This document shows positions 52,082 to 63,420 of a DNA stretch of 64,000 nucleotides, one piece after another (position 1 is the stretch's first letter; every line of letters begins with the position of its first letter). The notes under the pieces were generated by a model. That model did no database searches and was not told where the DNA came from. It saw nothing but the letters and a program-made list of their open reading frames with translations. Source of the stretch: Anniella stebbinsi (Eukaryota; Chordata; Lepidosauria; Squamata; Anniellidae); assembly GCA_029215795.1 (NCBI GenBank), contig JARDYH010000003.1:68456109-68520108 (forward strand), in the 5' to 3' direction. The translations under genes were made by a program, and so were the position numbers.

Positions 52082-52577
52082 TCAGAGGGCAAAGGAAGCA
52101 GCTTATCTCGGGGAAGCCTCTCACTCCCTGCCTCCAACTGGGAGCAGCAGCAGAGCATGAGGATAGTTCTGCATCATCTGAGGGAGAACCAGGTCCCAAA
52201 GGCAGGTGGGTGGCCTGATTTAGCCCCACCATCCCCAGTTGGTTCTTCCCTCACCTCCAGAGCCTCGTTCATATTCCCTCTGTATGCGCACAGGTTTTGA
52301 AATAATGACATTGTTATTTTATTTGTGTTCTTTAACCATTTGTACTTTCCCCCTCACATTTGGCACCCCATTTAAATCGGTGCCCAAGGCGGCCGCCAAT
52401 TCGCCTTTATAGGCAGGCTGCTCCTGCTTGCACACAGGGCATCTACAGTGGAATAGCCAGACTTTGATTACACACTTTTGAGCAAAATGATACCCCTTCA
52501 ACTTCCCAGAGCTCAGAAAATTTAAGTTTCTTTTTCTTTTTGAAACACAACAGGACACCTGTGCAATCTACCCTGGT
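52082..52577. other. Unassigned stretch
   Basis: Immediately outside the right arm; no recognised features. Confidence 0.35.
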
Positions 52578-52877
52578 TAAAGTGACCATATGAAAAGCAG
52601 CACAGGGCTCCTGTCTCTTTAACAATTGTATTGAAAAGGGAATTTCAGCAGCACCTGGTGAAATTCCCTCTTCATCACAACAGTTAAATCTGCAGGAGCT
52701 ATACTAGAGTGATCAGATACAAAAGAGGGCAGGGCTCCTGCAGCTTTAAGTGTTGTGATGAAGAGGGAATTTCACCAGGTGCTGCATACATACAAATAAC
52801 ACCTGCTGAAATTCAATTTTTCTATGCAAATGTTAAAGATACAGGAGCCCTGTCCTCCTTTTCATATGGTCACCCTA
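52578..52877. mobile_element. hAT-type palindromic MITE, copy F
   Basis: Starts TAAAGTGACC and ends GGTCACCCTA; flanks ACCCTGGT (52570-52577) and CCCCTGGT (52878-52885) match 7 of 8. Shorter than the others through deletions in the left half; ACCATATGAAAAG variant. Confidence 0.85.
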
Positions 52878-53051
52878 CCCCTGGTGTAAATAAGCCATTG
52901 GGGCAGATGTTCTGTCCTTTTCTTTTGACTGATTATGGTCTGTGCAGATCAGTGTAGCCATTTCCTTCTCTATGGTCTGTCCCTCCTTTTTAGGAATTAG
53001 CTTTATCAATTTAACCCCTTCCCTTAAAAAAAAAAAGTATTGCCTTTACAC

Positions 53052-53140
53052 CAGCCTTCCCCAATCTGGTGCCCTTCAGATGTGTTGGACTCAGTCTCCC
53101 ACAATTCCCAGCCAGCACAGCTATGATTGGGGAAGGCACC
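53052..53140. repeat. Palindromic hAT-like repeat (CAGCCTTCCCCAATCTGGTG)
   Basis: Left CAGCCTTCCCCAATCTGG, right ATGATTGGGGAAGGC, middle CCCACAATTCCCAGCCAGC. TSD not clear. Confidence 0.65.
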
Positions 53141-53819
53141 CATTCTGAACTGGGACTAAAGCGAGGGTGGAGGGAGTGTTTAACCTTCCTTCCTTCCCCA
53201 CACCACCATGCCATGGTCCCAGTGAAATCTGACCCCTCCCCCCAACACACATACACATTTGGGGCTGAGAAAAGGGAGTCACTTCACGTGGCTATGGAAT
53301 GTAATTTTTTGATTCCAGAGAAAAACTGGAAGTGAACTAGGTAAAACAAAACAAAAAAGAGGCTGCCGCACTCCCCTGGATTTCTGCTGGGAAGTGATTC
53401 TGTCAGCAGTGTGGTCACATCAGGTCAGACATTACTTCTTCAATGCAGATGCATTCATGTGGACACGTCATGTGGAGGATTTTTGAGCAGCCCTCGCTGT
53501 CATCATCTCTCTGCCTAACCTTTCTGCTTTAGCTCTTTTTTGAATGTTGCATGCTGCCATTTCAGAACACACCTTTATGTTTTTGTTTATGCAAAACCAT
53601 AAGAGTTCAGATTATCCTAGGGCAGGAATGTAAACGGCTGGCCTGTTCCCAACGGAACGGATGAGAAGGTAGTACCAATATTCCAACTCCTTGACAAATG
53701 TAACAGCTCAAATTACTTTTATATCAAAAAGCCAGCACCGAAGACATGCTGGGTCAGCAAATTAATTCTTAGGGATCCTGACCTGTGCTGGTACAGTGCA
53801 TCTTATGTATCATCAAAAA
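53141..53819. other. Unassigned stretch
   Basis: No recognised features. Confidence 0.35.
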
Positions 53820-53862
53820 GGAGGACAAAAGGGGATACAGGTTTGCATGATACTTGCAGGCT

Positions 53863-53909
<47 letters not shown>

Positions 53910-54136
53910 GCTATAATTTAAATAGAAATAAAATACATCTTGCCATAGTGGAGGAAACTGTGAGCAGGTGACCTGTGTGCCTACCCAAGCAATCAGCTGC
54001 CCAGGTGCTAACTTGGGCAACTTCAAAGCCCTGTTTTCTATTCTTATGTTTCTTTATCTTCAAATAGACACCCATCCTCTGATAGCCCTTCAAATAGAGG
54101 ACTGTCCTCTGTAAAATAAGACACATGACCACCCTG
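53820..54136. repeat. Dispersed repeat family (CTTCAAATAGAGGAC), copy 2, with (AG)n
   Basis: GGAGGACAAAAGGGGATAC at the left, (AG)20 at 53866-53906, then GAAATAAAATACATCTTGCC, GAGCAGGTGACCTGTGTG, and twice CTTCAAATAGA. Ends CACATGACCACCCT. Confidence 0.6.
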
Positions 54137-54667
54137 TTAGAAACTAATATATTGCAACAGCATTATAGCAATGTTCCTGTGGGACTGCAAGCAGATACCT
54201 TCCCAATTCAGCAGAAGGCCACCAATGTAGCAGAAGGCCACCAGTGCAGCATAAGGCCGCCAACGCTATCACTTTATGCCTAACCCTCTTCCCATTTGTA
54301 AATTGTAAGAGCTGCACCATAAATTTCAGTGAAAGAGACAAGTTTGGATCCATACGCCTTTGCTCTGATGAGGCCATCCCTCTTTTTAGATGAATGAAGT
54401 GGCCTGCATGCCTCTATGTACCCAATGGAGAGCACAGCACACAAGACTTCTGACTTGACACACCTGACTCTAATACTGATCTCGCTTACTGTTAATTAAA
54501 AAACCTTGCAAATACATCATGGTTGTCAAATGTCTTATTCTGGAAATGGGTCAAACAGGACAGAAAAGGTTGATGTCCCCATTTTCAGTTGCGTCCACAT
54601 GGTGTCATTTTGGATTATCATGTTTCAGAGTGACCAGCAGTTAGAACAGAAGTGCGCTCCAAGCAAG
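54137..54667. other. Unassigned stretch
   Basis: Tandem AGCAGAAGGCCACCA-like units near 54210-54260; otherwise nothing recognised. Confidence 0.35.
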
Positions 54668-54675
54668 GTCTATAG

Positions 54676-54772
54676 TAGCCTCCCCTAACCTGGCACCTTG
54701 CAGATGTGTTAAACTGCAACTCCCATAATCCCCCAGCCACACATCTGCAAGATACCAGATTAGGGAAGGCTG
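54676..54772. mobile_element. 97-bp palindromic hAT-type MITE
   Basis: TAGCCTCCCCTAACCTGG / CCAGATTAGGGAAGGCTG. Flanks GTCTATAG (54668-54675) and GTTTATAG (54773-54780) match 7 of 8. Confidence 0.75.
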
Positions 54773-54780
54773 GTTTATAG

Positions 54781-56812
54781 AACAAGAAGAACTCAGTGCT
54801 ACAATTTTATCTGACCTATTTATCCAAAGCTTATCCTGTAAAATGTACAAGAAATGGACAAATCATTTTTAACCTAGTGTGATCCACTGGACTAAATCCT
54901 CACTGGAAGATGAGGATGTTCCAATCAATGTCAGTGATGATCTGAGTAACCTGAAATTTGTGTTTGACTATTTTCTGCACTGTAGCATCTAGTGATAGTA
55001 GATGTACCATTACTGCACTGGAAATGATTCCGTTTTGAAAAGAGAGAGATCTCTTCTCTTTATTTTATAATGTTTCAGTCAAATGGAATACTGCAATTGT
55101 CACCTATGGATGAAGCCTATCAAGTCCTTGTTGTTATTCTTGCCAATGCCCTAGTTTCATTGTCTAGTTCCTTCATAGAAGAATTGTGGATATCCTCTCC
55201 TTATTTCCACTCTGCATGATTGCAAAGCTACACTGATAACCAGATCAGCATCAACAATGAAGGCAAAGAACAGTGAAACTGGGGGTGGGGGGAGACTTTT
55301 AAATGGATGTAGGAGTTGGGACAGATAAACTCACAATACCCCAAAAAATTCCCATAAATTTGAAAGACGTGAGGGGACTTGAGAAAAGATAGAACCAACC
55401 GGCATCGATAGAGCCCATCAGAAAACTCTAGTTATCTTAGAATAATCCTTGTTGAAATAGCTGAATGGTTTTCAAGAAAACTTATTAAGGATTCCTCAAT
55501 GGGAAAATCAGTAATGGCTGACAGGCTTCCTTGAAAGGCAGCTTGCTCACCATGATCAACGTTCCCCTGCAATCTGCAGCCACAAGGGTGTGCTGTATGG
55601 TACCTGCTAAGTTTGCATGGAGTGACAGTAAGGAACAAAGGGCCGGGTCAGTATCTCATGTGAACTGTGTGTGCCCCAGAATTCTCTGTAAATGCACAGG
55701 GATTCTATGGCAGATTTGCAGGGGTTTCATGTAGGGTTAATGCCAGCACCAAACATCTTTGGGCAGCTGCTAGGGTCCTGACAGGGGCTACCAGCACTGA
55801 TGCCTGCCTGCCTTGGGCCACCCACACCAGATGGCTAAAGACACCATTTAAAAAACCCAGCAATGGGGCATTATGGGAAATTTCAAATGGCAGCCAGGGG
55901 CCTACTGAAATAAACATGGTCCAACCCTCGTTCCTTGGTAGGCAAGTCCTCTGAAAAGTGCTCCCATAATATTGGAAGTCTTAAAAACCACCAACACAGT
56001 CTGTACTTCTGATCTTGTAGTCCTGGAAAAAGTAGACAAAAGTTCCATAAGTCACATGGAAAACACCTCACACCCACACATGCTATTCCTGATAACGATC
56101 AAGTGAACTGTCATAACTTGACAGGGCCTCAGAATTTAGCAGTGACTGACTTTCATCCAACTCTTTTCATCAAGAAAATGAACGGAAAGCTAATACAAAA
56201 TCAGGGCACCTTAAATGAAATAAAAGCTCATACAAGACCACCTTTAAACTTCTTCTGAATGGCATTTAGGCTCCAGTGGAGTGGGGGCAGGGTGAAGAGA
56301 AATTATGATTTGAAAGGTTTCCAAATTCCTCTGACATTACCTTCCAAATTTATCTCTGCCTAAAATATGCAGTTTCTATTGGAAGGCATAATATGCAAAT
56401 AAAACAGAAATGGGGCATGGAAGTGCGATTGAAACAAAATGACCTGTTTACATTAAGACATCAAAGAAAATGAAATGTTGTACTTAATGAGCCCAATCCT
56501 GCATTTCTTCCATCTGCCAATGAACTCAATCACCAGAAATTCTTCTCTTAACATGATAGAAAGATCTAGGCAGGAGTTGGGGAGCAGGCTAATTTCTGTG
56601 GGGAGATATAGGCTACCCTGCATTTAAGCTGTACGTTTGCTGATAATGCTGGATAATAGCTTCCATAAGCAGGAGGTAAGGGTAAAGTCATACAAATAGT
56701 GCCAAAGCCAAAAGATGGCTGTTAGTGAAGTCAGAAATAAAAAACCCTGCCAAATAAGAGTTGATCAGCAAGATTTTGCTTCCTTGCAGTGCAGCTATTG
56801 GAATAGAAGGGA
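54781..56812. other. Unassigned 2-kb stretch
   Basis: No repeat or gene recognised. 56150-56480 is AT-rich, unlike other repeats here, and includes an ATGCAAAT octamer near 56392; possible non-coding conservation, untested. Confidence 0.25.
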
Positions 56813-57170
56813 AACATAAGGAGTTAAGTAGAGCCAGGCTGGATCAGACCAAGGGTCCATCTAGTCCAGCATTCTGTTCACACAGTGGCTAAGTAGCTGC
56901 CCACAAGAAACCCACAAGCAGGACATGAGTGCAAAAGAACCCTCCCACCCATGTTCTCCAGCAACAGGTATATATAGGCTTACTGCCTCTGCTACTGGAG
57001 GTAGCACATAGCTATCAGGACGAGTAGCCATTGATAGCCTTCTCCTCCAGGAATTTATCCAACCTCCTTTTAAAGCCATCCAAATTGGTGGCCAGCACTA
57101 CATCTTGTGGTAGTGAATTCCATAGTTTAACTATGTACCATGTGAAGAAGTACTACCTTTGATCTGTCCC
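56813..57170 (-). repeat. CR1/L3-type LINE 3' end
   Basis: AACATAAGGAGTTAAGTAGA, CAAGGGTCCATCTAGTCCAG, GGTAGCACATAGCTATCAGG, CCATCCAAATTGGTGGCC, ATGTGAAGAAGTACTACC. The best-preserved copy of this end in the window. Confidence 0.85.
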
Positions 57171-57284
57171 CCCAACCCCACCCCAATCAGCTTCATGGGA
57201 TGACCCAGAGTTCTATATTATGAGAGAGGAAGAAAATTGTCTCCCTATCCATTTTCTGCACACCATGCTTCAGCCTACAGTAGG

Positions 57285-57565
57285 AGTAGTCACTTACACC
57301 CTGTTAAAAAGAGGAATTGCATCCTCAGAAAAAAGAGGACAAAAGAGGCTACCAATTTGCATAAATGCAAATTTAGAAATAACAGTTGTAATTTACATAG
57401 AAATACATCTCACCATAGTGGAGAAGACTGACCAGGTGACCTTTCTGCCTGCTCAGGCTGCTGTCCAGATGCTCTCCCTTCTTGTGGTTCTTTGACTTCA
57501 TACTAGCCCTTCAAATAGAGGACCCTCCTCTGCCAGCTCCTCAACAGGGCTGTCCTTTGTAAAGT
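57285..57565. repeat. Dispersed repeat family (CTTCAAATAGAGGAC), copy 3
   Basis: AAATGCAAATTTAGAAATAA, CATAGAAATACATCTCACCA, GACCAGGTGACCTTTCTGCC, GCTGCTGTCCAGATGCTC, CTTCAAATAGAGGACCCTCC. Same order as in copies 1 and 2. Confidence 0.6.
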
Positions 57566-57811
57566 AGGTTATGCTGTCTACGGTGGATGGGATCTGCAGT
57601 CCACCAACTTCTGGAGGGCCCCTTGTTCCCCCTCATCCCTGGCCTACAGTATTAGCTTCCTCCTCTTCTGAGAGATTCTCAATGCAGGATTCCCACTGAG
57701 GGTGCCTACAAGGATTTGAAGTCAACATGGCTAAATATGCAACCTTTTTATCCCTGTCAGAGTAAATACCTGTTCTGAACAGCCAGTGGGAAAAGAGGGA
57801 AGCCTGTAAAA

Positions 57812-59125
57812 TTGCAGTCCCATCCTCCTAAACTAGGCCCTCTAAAAGTCTGCATACTTTTGTATGCAGACGATGCAGTGTTATTATCCCAAACGCGATT
57901 GGGCCTAAAGAAATTGCTAAATGGTTTCGCAGATTACAGTCTTAAAAATAAACTAACTATTAATCACCAGAAAACCAAAGTTATGGTTTTTGCCAAGAGG
58001 AAAGTGAGATTTGTATGGAGGATGGGAGGTATTAGGATTAGTCAAGTTGATACCGATAAGTATCTTGGCATTTGGGTGCAAGAAAATCTGAAATGGGATG
58101 TCCATGTTAAATATATTAAGAAAAAGGCAGCACAAACAGCAGGTGCCATTTTGAGATTTTATTTTTCAAAAGGGGGAAAAATTTTCCCTGCAGCGATGCA
58201 GGTATATAAAGCGAAGTTGATACCTCAGATACTGTTTGGGGCCCCAATCTGGTTCCCTATGATTAAAGATTCATTGGAAGGAGTCCAATCATCATTCCTG
58301 AGACAAATTCTCGGGGTGCCTAGCTGCGTGGCTGGAGTTGCCTTAAATCTTGAAGTTGGTAGCAGTATATTAAAATGCCAGGCCTGGATCCAAACATTAC
58401 AATATTGGTTCTGTAAATATCATAATCTTTCAATTCCCTGGTAGCCCAGGTTTTTACAGACTCGCATGTATCCCCATGGACTGAAGTGCTAGCTCTAAAA
58501 GTCAACTCAATAGGGCTTTCTCCTGGTCTACTGCTAGCACAGACTTTTGAATATGTTAAATGGACAATCAAGTGAAGACTACAGGATATTGATTTCCAAG
58601 ATAGCTGTGGGGCTACTCCTGGCACGTGTTCCCCCCGGTCGCTGGGGATATCAAATTTTGTACCTAACGAAGGGATGGTTTACCTAAAAAGGCTTACTGT
58701 TCCTAAATACAGAAAGGCGTTTACTATGGCACGATTTAATGTACTGCCATCAAAACTGTTGGAAAGCAGGTATAAAAAAAATCCCTGTAGCCAATAGATG
58801 TTGTCCGTGTAATGGCACTGAAGTTGAGAGCATTGAACATGTATTGTTTTCTTGTATTTATTATAACCAAGTTAGGGAAGAATTATTGAGACCACTTTTC
58901 CAGGATTACCAAGGGTACTCTAAAGAGTCCCTGTTAATTTGTCTCCTTGACGGTTCAAATGATTATATTACCAGACAAGTAGCTAAATTCCTTAATAGAA
59001 TAATTGGTTGTAGATCACAGATGGGTGTGGAGTGATACTATTACATTTATTAATGTCATACTGTTACTTGTTGTCTAATGGTCTATTGACTGTCAATAAA
59101 GATTGATTGATTGACTGATTGATTG
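57812..59125 (+). pseudogene. Decayed LINE: RT 3' half, C-terminal zinc motif, GATT tail
   Basis: Frame 57812-58444 starts just before the RT active site: ILLYADDAVLLSQT (YADD), then LTINHQKTKVMVFAKR and DKYLGIWVQENLKWD, standard RT palm and thumb motifs. It stops at 58444. Coding then continues through several shifts: FNVLPSKLLE near 58737, and 58739-59035 encodes NRCCPCNGTEVESIEHVLF then SCIYYNQVR, the C-terminal CCHC motif. The 3' end is TCAATAAAGATTGATTGATT, a GATT-repeat tail. 5'-truncated before the RT fingers; no endonuclease remains. Same family as 4933-5635 (shared NVLP and CCHC spacing). Likely an APE-type I/Jockey/Vingi-group LINE; clade not settled. Inactive. Confidence 0.8.
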
Positions 59126-59225
59126 CCTTTAAAATCAGTTACAAAGAGTCATTTGTTTAGAATAGAAGTACTTGCTTACATTTCTATAAATAATTTCTAT
59201 AGATTCTGTGTTATTTCTTCCTCAC

Positions 59226-59262
59226 AAAGTGTGTGTGTGTCTGTGTGTGTGCGCGTGCGTGC
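59226..59262. repeat. (GT)n / (GTGC)n microsatellite
   Basis: GTGTGTGTGTCTGTGTGTGT then GCGCGTGCGTGCG. Confidence 0.9.
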
Positions 59263-60047
59263 GACCTACTATCTGGTCTACCAGGACCAAAGTCTAGTGT
59301 ACTAAAAATGATAGAGGGTTAGCTTTATTTCTGCTGTAGTTAACTTGACTTACAAATAATGGCCTCCTTTGAGCTTTAAACTAATAAAATATTTAGCAAT
59401 TGGTATCTATCTTTAGACAGCATGGACCAGGAGGTATCATTATTAGGCAGGGTATCCCTGCTGACCCGCACATCGTCTCTGAAATGAAAGATTTAAAAGA
59501 AAAAAAGCTGAATTATTTTAAGTATTTGAAAATGAAGGTTAAATCTGCTAATAATAACGGGAGGCAGTATTTATCTGAGTGCACTGAAAACAGATTAAAT
59601 AGCCCTGCATTTTACGATGGTGCCTAACTATGGCCATGCTTACCAGAAACCTTTCTAGAACCCAAATTTATTATTTTTTCTACCTACCGCTTCTCCTGCC
59701 AATTAACTTGCTCTGGTGATGCAAGTGGATTGTGAAAAACGTCCCTCGGAACAATTATATGTAAAAATCGATTTAAGAAGTAGAATCTGGATCAGTAGAG
59801 CGGAAGGTTGCTTGATATTTGCCCTGAAACTAATGCTTTGAGATGCTGTATGAGGAGGCAGCGAGGAACTGAGCAGCCACAGCTGAACATGTTGTGCATT
59901 GCTGATACTAGATCATTAGAGGAGGAAAAGTACCTCCATGTGGTGGCGTCTATCCCCAAAGTTGCAAACCATGTTAATAGCACCACTTTACACCTCTGTA
60001 TAGATTGTTCTAATTGATGATATTTCCATGGACTCACAGGTGTCGTA
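59263..60047. other. Unique-looking stretch, possible conserved non-coding element
   Basis: 59390-59740 resembles no repeat in the window. A 75-codon frame at 59400-59627 has no recognised domain and no splice context I can judge. Confidence 0.25.
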
Positions 60048-60265
60048 AGAACATAAGTAGAGCCATGCTGGATTAGACCGAAGGCCTAGTTCAGTGTTCT
60101 GTTCCCACAGTGACCAACCTGATACCAATGGGAGGCCCACAAGCAGGACATGAGCACAATAGCACTCTCCTACTCATGTTCTCCAGCAACTGGTATACAG
60201 AGGCATATTGACTTCGACACTGGAGGTAATTTATAGTCAACATGTTTAGTAGCCATTGCTAGCCT

Positions 60266-60823
60266 CAGGGGAGGCTGGTGGTTCCAGTTTCAGAAGGGCA
60301 GAAATTCCATTCTGGGTTTTAGTTACAGCCAGCTAGAATTCTAAAGGAGTTATCCAAGGTGGTGAATCTAGGGTGACCAGATAAAACCCAGGTCAGGGCT
60401 CATGTAGCTTTAACAGTCGTAGAGAAAAGGGAATTTCAGCCAGTGTCATTTGTATGCAATTAGTTCCTGGTGATATTCCCTCTTCATCACAACAGTTAAA
60501 AGTGCAAGCACTATACTAGAGTGACCATATACAAAAGAAGGCAGGGCCCCTGCAACTTTAACTGTTGTGATGAAGAGGGAATTTCACCAGGAACTAATTG
60601 CATACAGATGACACTGGCTGAAATTCCCTTTTTTCTACAACTGTTAAAGTTACATGAGCCCTGATTTGGATTTTATCTGGTCACCCTAGGTGAATCCCAT
60701 CCCCAAAATGAGTCCAGCACCTTAGATAGGTCCTTTAAATTTCTAGATGGTTGTAAGTAAAACCCAAAATGGAACCTCCGCCCCATTGAAATTGGAGCTA
60801 CCAGTCTCTCCTGGATAGCCTTA
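60266..60823. mobile_element. hAT-type element in CR1, host of MITE G
   Basis: Left CAGGGGAGGCTGGTGGTTCC; right reverse-complemented CAGGAGAGACTGGTAGCTCC. Flanks GCTAGCCT (60258-60265) and GATAGCCT (60824-60831) match 7 of 8. Without MITE G it is about 230 bp and palindromic (CAGAAATTCCATTCTGGGTT / AACCCAAAATGGAACCTCCG). Confidence 0.8.
60369..60688. mobile_element. hAT-type palindromic MITE, copy G
   Basis: Starts TAGGGTGACC and ends GGTCACCCTA; flanks 60361-60368 and 60689-60696 are both GGTGAATC. ACCAGATAAAACCCAGG variant. Nested inside the hAT at 60266-60823. Confidence 0.92.
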
Positions 60824-60852
60824 TCCTCCATCAACTGGTCTAATACCCATTG

Positions 60853-61042
60853 AACCTGTTCCGATTACACGCTAGGCCATGGTCGTTAAGAATTTTGAGC
60901 TAAACATTATGGCTTAGCGTGTCATGTAAACAATTCCTAACCATGGTAGCTATATAACCATGGTTTAAACATGCTCACTAACCATATGCTGCAAAAGGGT
61001 TAGGGGCCTAATCATGGCTTAGCATGTCATCTGAAAAGGCCC
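60853..61042. repeat. Palindromic MITE-like element (CCTGTTCAGATGACA type) in CR1
   Basis: Left CCTGTTCCGATTACACGCTA; right reverse-complemented GGGCCTTTTCAGATGACATG. Shares inner GGCTTAGCGTGTCATG and CCTAACCATGG with 15591-15785. Confidence 0.65.
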
Positions 61043-61395
61043 ATCTTAAAGCCATATGTTGGCAGCCATCACTACATCTCGCATCAGTGAATTCCTTAGT
61101 TTAACTTCGTGTTGGGTGAAGAAGTATCTGTCCTGACTCTCCCACTATTCAGAACCATTGGAGTTCTAGCACTATGAGGCAGTGGTGAAAAAATCTCTCT
61201 GCCCGTTTTCTCCACACCATTCATTATTTTGTACACTCTATCATGTGTCCCCTTACCTGCCCCTTTTTCTAAGCTATACAGTCCAGATATCGTAACCTTT
61301 CCTCAGAGGGGAGTTGCTGCAGCACCTCGGTTATTTCCCTCGCCCTTTTTTGTACCTTTTCAAGCTTATCCTTTTTGAGGTGCAGTGACAGTATT

Positions 61396-62999
61396 CAAAG
61401 TCAGCTAAGGAAGCAAGGTGACTAAATTTTCTGTCTGCACAGAGGGGCGCAATCCCTACCTGGGAGTTTGGAAAGGGAAATCTGCAGAAGAAAGGGCTTG
61501 GAGTTAGGTAAGGAGGACAAATGCTTTGTCATTCTGCCTGGTATGCTCAAATCAAGTAAACGACCCATCTGAATCATCAGCAAGTATTCTTTCGGATATT
61601 CCGGGGAATCAGATAGGTGAGTCACCTGGTTTATGCTTGCCCTGAGAGGTTGGATAGATGGGAAGGCAAGAATTCAAAAGCTATGCAGTCTCTCTGGAAA
61701 ATTGCCCTGTGAGTTCTGGAAAAACACAGCTCACTGCAGATCAACACATGCTGCAGACATAAGGAATTGCAGAAACACACGGAGAATTCCAAACACGTTA
61801 CCATTTCATACTTTCAGAGTTAGTGCCATAGTTAACAGAAACTGTTCGCCTTAATGACACATGCACATGACATTGGACTATGAAAGCAAGTGGGCCCACT
61901 TATTATGGTTAAGACAGAGGTCACAGTACAAGAAGGCTCATCAGACGGGGCACGGGGGTGGGGGGAGGGAAATCACATTTCCCTACCATTGCTTTGCCTC
62001 CTGCTTCTGTCCCACAATAGGGTTGAGCAGCTTCCTCTTTTTTCACGCGAAGAAGAAAGAGGAAGCAAGCAGTGACTACGTGGCCCATTCAGTGGGCATT
62101 GTTATCACGCAGCTTCTCCTGCACACAGCAGGAGATGGTGGCAAGTATCGTTATAGGGGGAAAAAAGAGGATTTTCCAGAGTTTTTTTCTGCCAGAAAAA
62201 GGAGCAGAAAGAGGGACACATGTGGGAGGAATGCTGCGTCGTCAAAATGTCCCACAAAGAACCGTGAGAGGCAGTCGCGAGCATGTCATAAAACGCTCAT
62301 CTGATGACGCTCATGGAGACGCTGCTATCAATTCATACATGTTTATAGGGAGGTTCCTAATATTTGAAATAATTGTGGATCTAAAGTTCAGGATTCACAT
62401 TTTTTATTTTAAAAAAAGAGGGGAAGGAATGAAGGGTCATTTAATACAGGAAATTAGGCTGTTCCAGAAAGAGGGCTCCTAGCACTAATAATTGTGCAGT
62501 GATTCTGTCTTTCTGTTCTTAATTGATTTTCTTCTAGTAAAAAAAAAATTGATCAAAGAAGCAGTGGGAAACATGGAAAGGCTAAAAGTGGAAGACAATG
62601 ACATCTGGATCTCCTGCAAAATCCCTAGAAGCACCCTACATTTTCCATTATGACTCATAGCACTAACTAAATATGAACCTATGTGGAACCATAATCACAG
62701 GACACCAAATCCTGAGAACCGAAGAATGTGTTTTTTCCACGATGGCCTTAAAAGTGGCTACATGGTGATGTTGCGCCTAGAACTGGGATGGCACATGCCT
62801 CTCTCTCCACTCCATAAAAAAGAGATGTGCAACATCCATTACATTCCTTTGGCCCCACAGATGTTGCCACAACATCCATTTTACAGAAGAAAAACTAGTC
62901 AGGCTACGAGACAAGTTACTTCTATAAGTTCATGACAGGAACATAAGGTAGAGCTAGAAATGTGGGGGGAGGCCCTAAAGATCAATTACCCTTCTTTTA
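61396..62999. other. Unassigned 1.6-kb stretch
   Basis: No repeat family recognised. Frames at 61861-62304 (147 codons) and 62072-62482 (136 codons) overlap in different frames, lack domains and I do not call them genes. Confidence 0.35.
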
Positions 63000-63420
63000 T
63001 TTCTTTATTTTAAAACTAGCTGATATACCCGGCATTGCTCGGGTCTGTGGATAATGTTTATAACATTTATTTGAAAAATAATAAATTTCTCTGCAACTTA
63101 TTTATCTTTAGGTTGGTTGGTGTTTTTTTTAGTTTGGTTGAGTTAGTAAATTGTCTTGTTAGAATCAATGGAAAACTGTTAATAAGAACTGTATTTTAAA
63201 TTAGAGCTTTGTGATAAACCACATTTTTTTGTTTTACCTGAAATGCCTACACCTCCCATTGTGCTTTGGCCGGAACAGCCGTCTAAATTTCAAAAACAAT
63301 CAGGACATACAACACCCTTTCTACCAGCTAAAAAAGATGCAAACCTAAAAATAAGTTTTCAAAATATACCCGGCATTGCCCAGGTATCCGAATAACATAT
63401 AGTAGGGAAGCAGATCTCAG
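63000..63420. repeat. Repeat with TACCCGGCATTGCYCGGGT hairpins
   Basis: TATACCCGGCATTGCTCGGG near 63026 and TATACCCGGCATTGCCCAGG near 63366, about 340 bp apart in direct orientation. The first folds as ACCCGG..CCGGGT-like. Such sequence recurs in many animal genomes as part of a transposable element; I cannot name the family. Confidence 0.45.

Larger units (their letters stand above)
60048..61395 (-). repeat. CR1/L3-type LINE 3' region with nested insertions
   Basis: CR1 pieces at 60048-60265, 60824-60852 and 61043-61395 are collinear with the copy at 56813. The 61050-61395 part extends further into the element (TTTGTACACTCTATCATGTG, CCTTTCCTCAGAGGGGAG, TTTGTACCTTTTCAAGC). The gaps are filled by a hAT element (60266-60823, itself holding MITE G) and a palindromic element (60853-61042). 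Confidence 0.85.

Noticed and set aside
61861..62482. 147- and 136-codon overlapping frames
   Set aside because: Two different frames over the same DNA, no recognised domain, no start or splice evidence.
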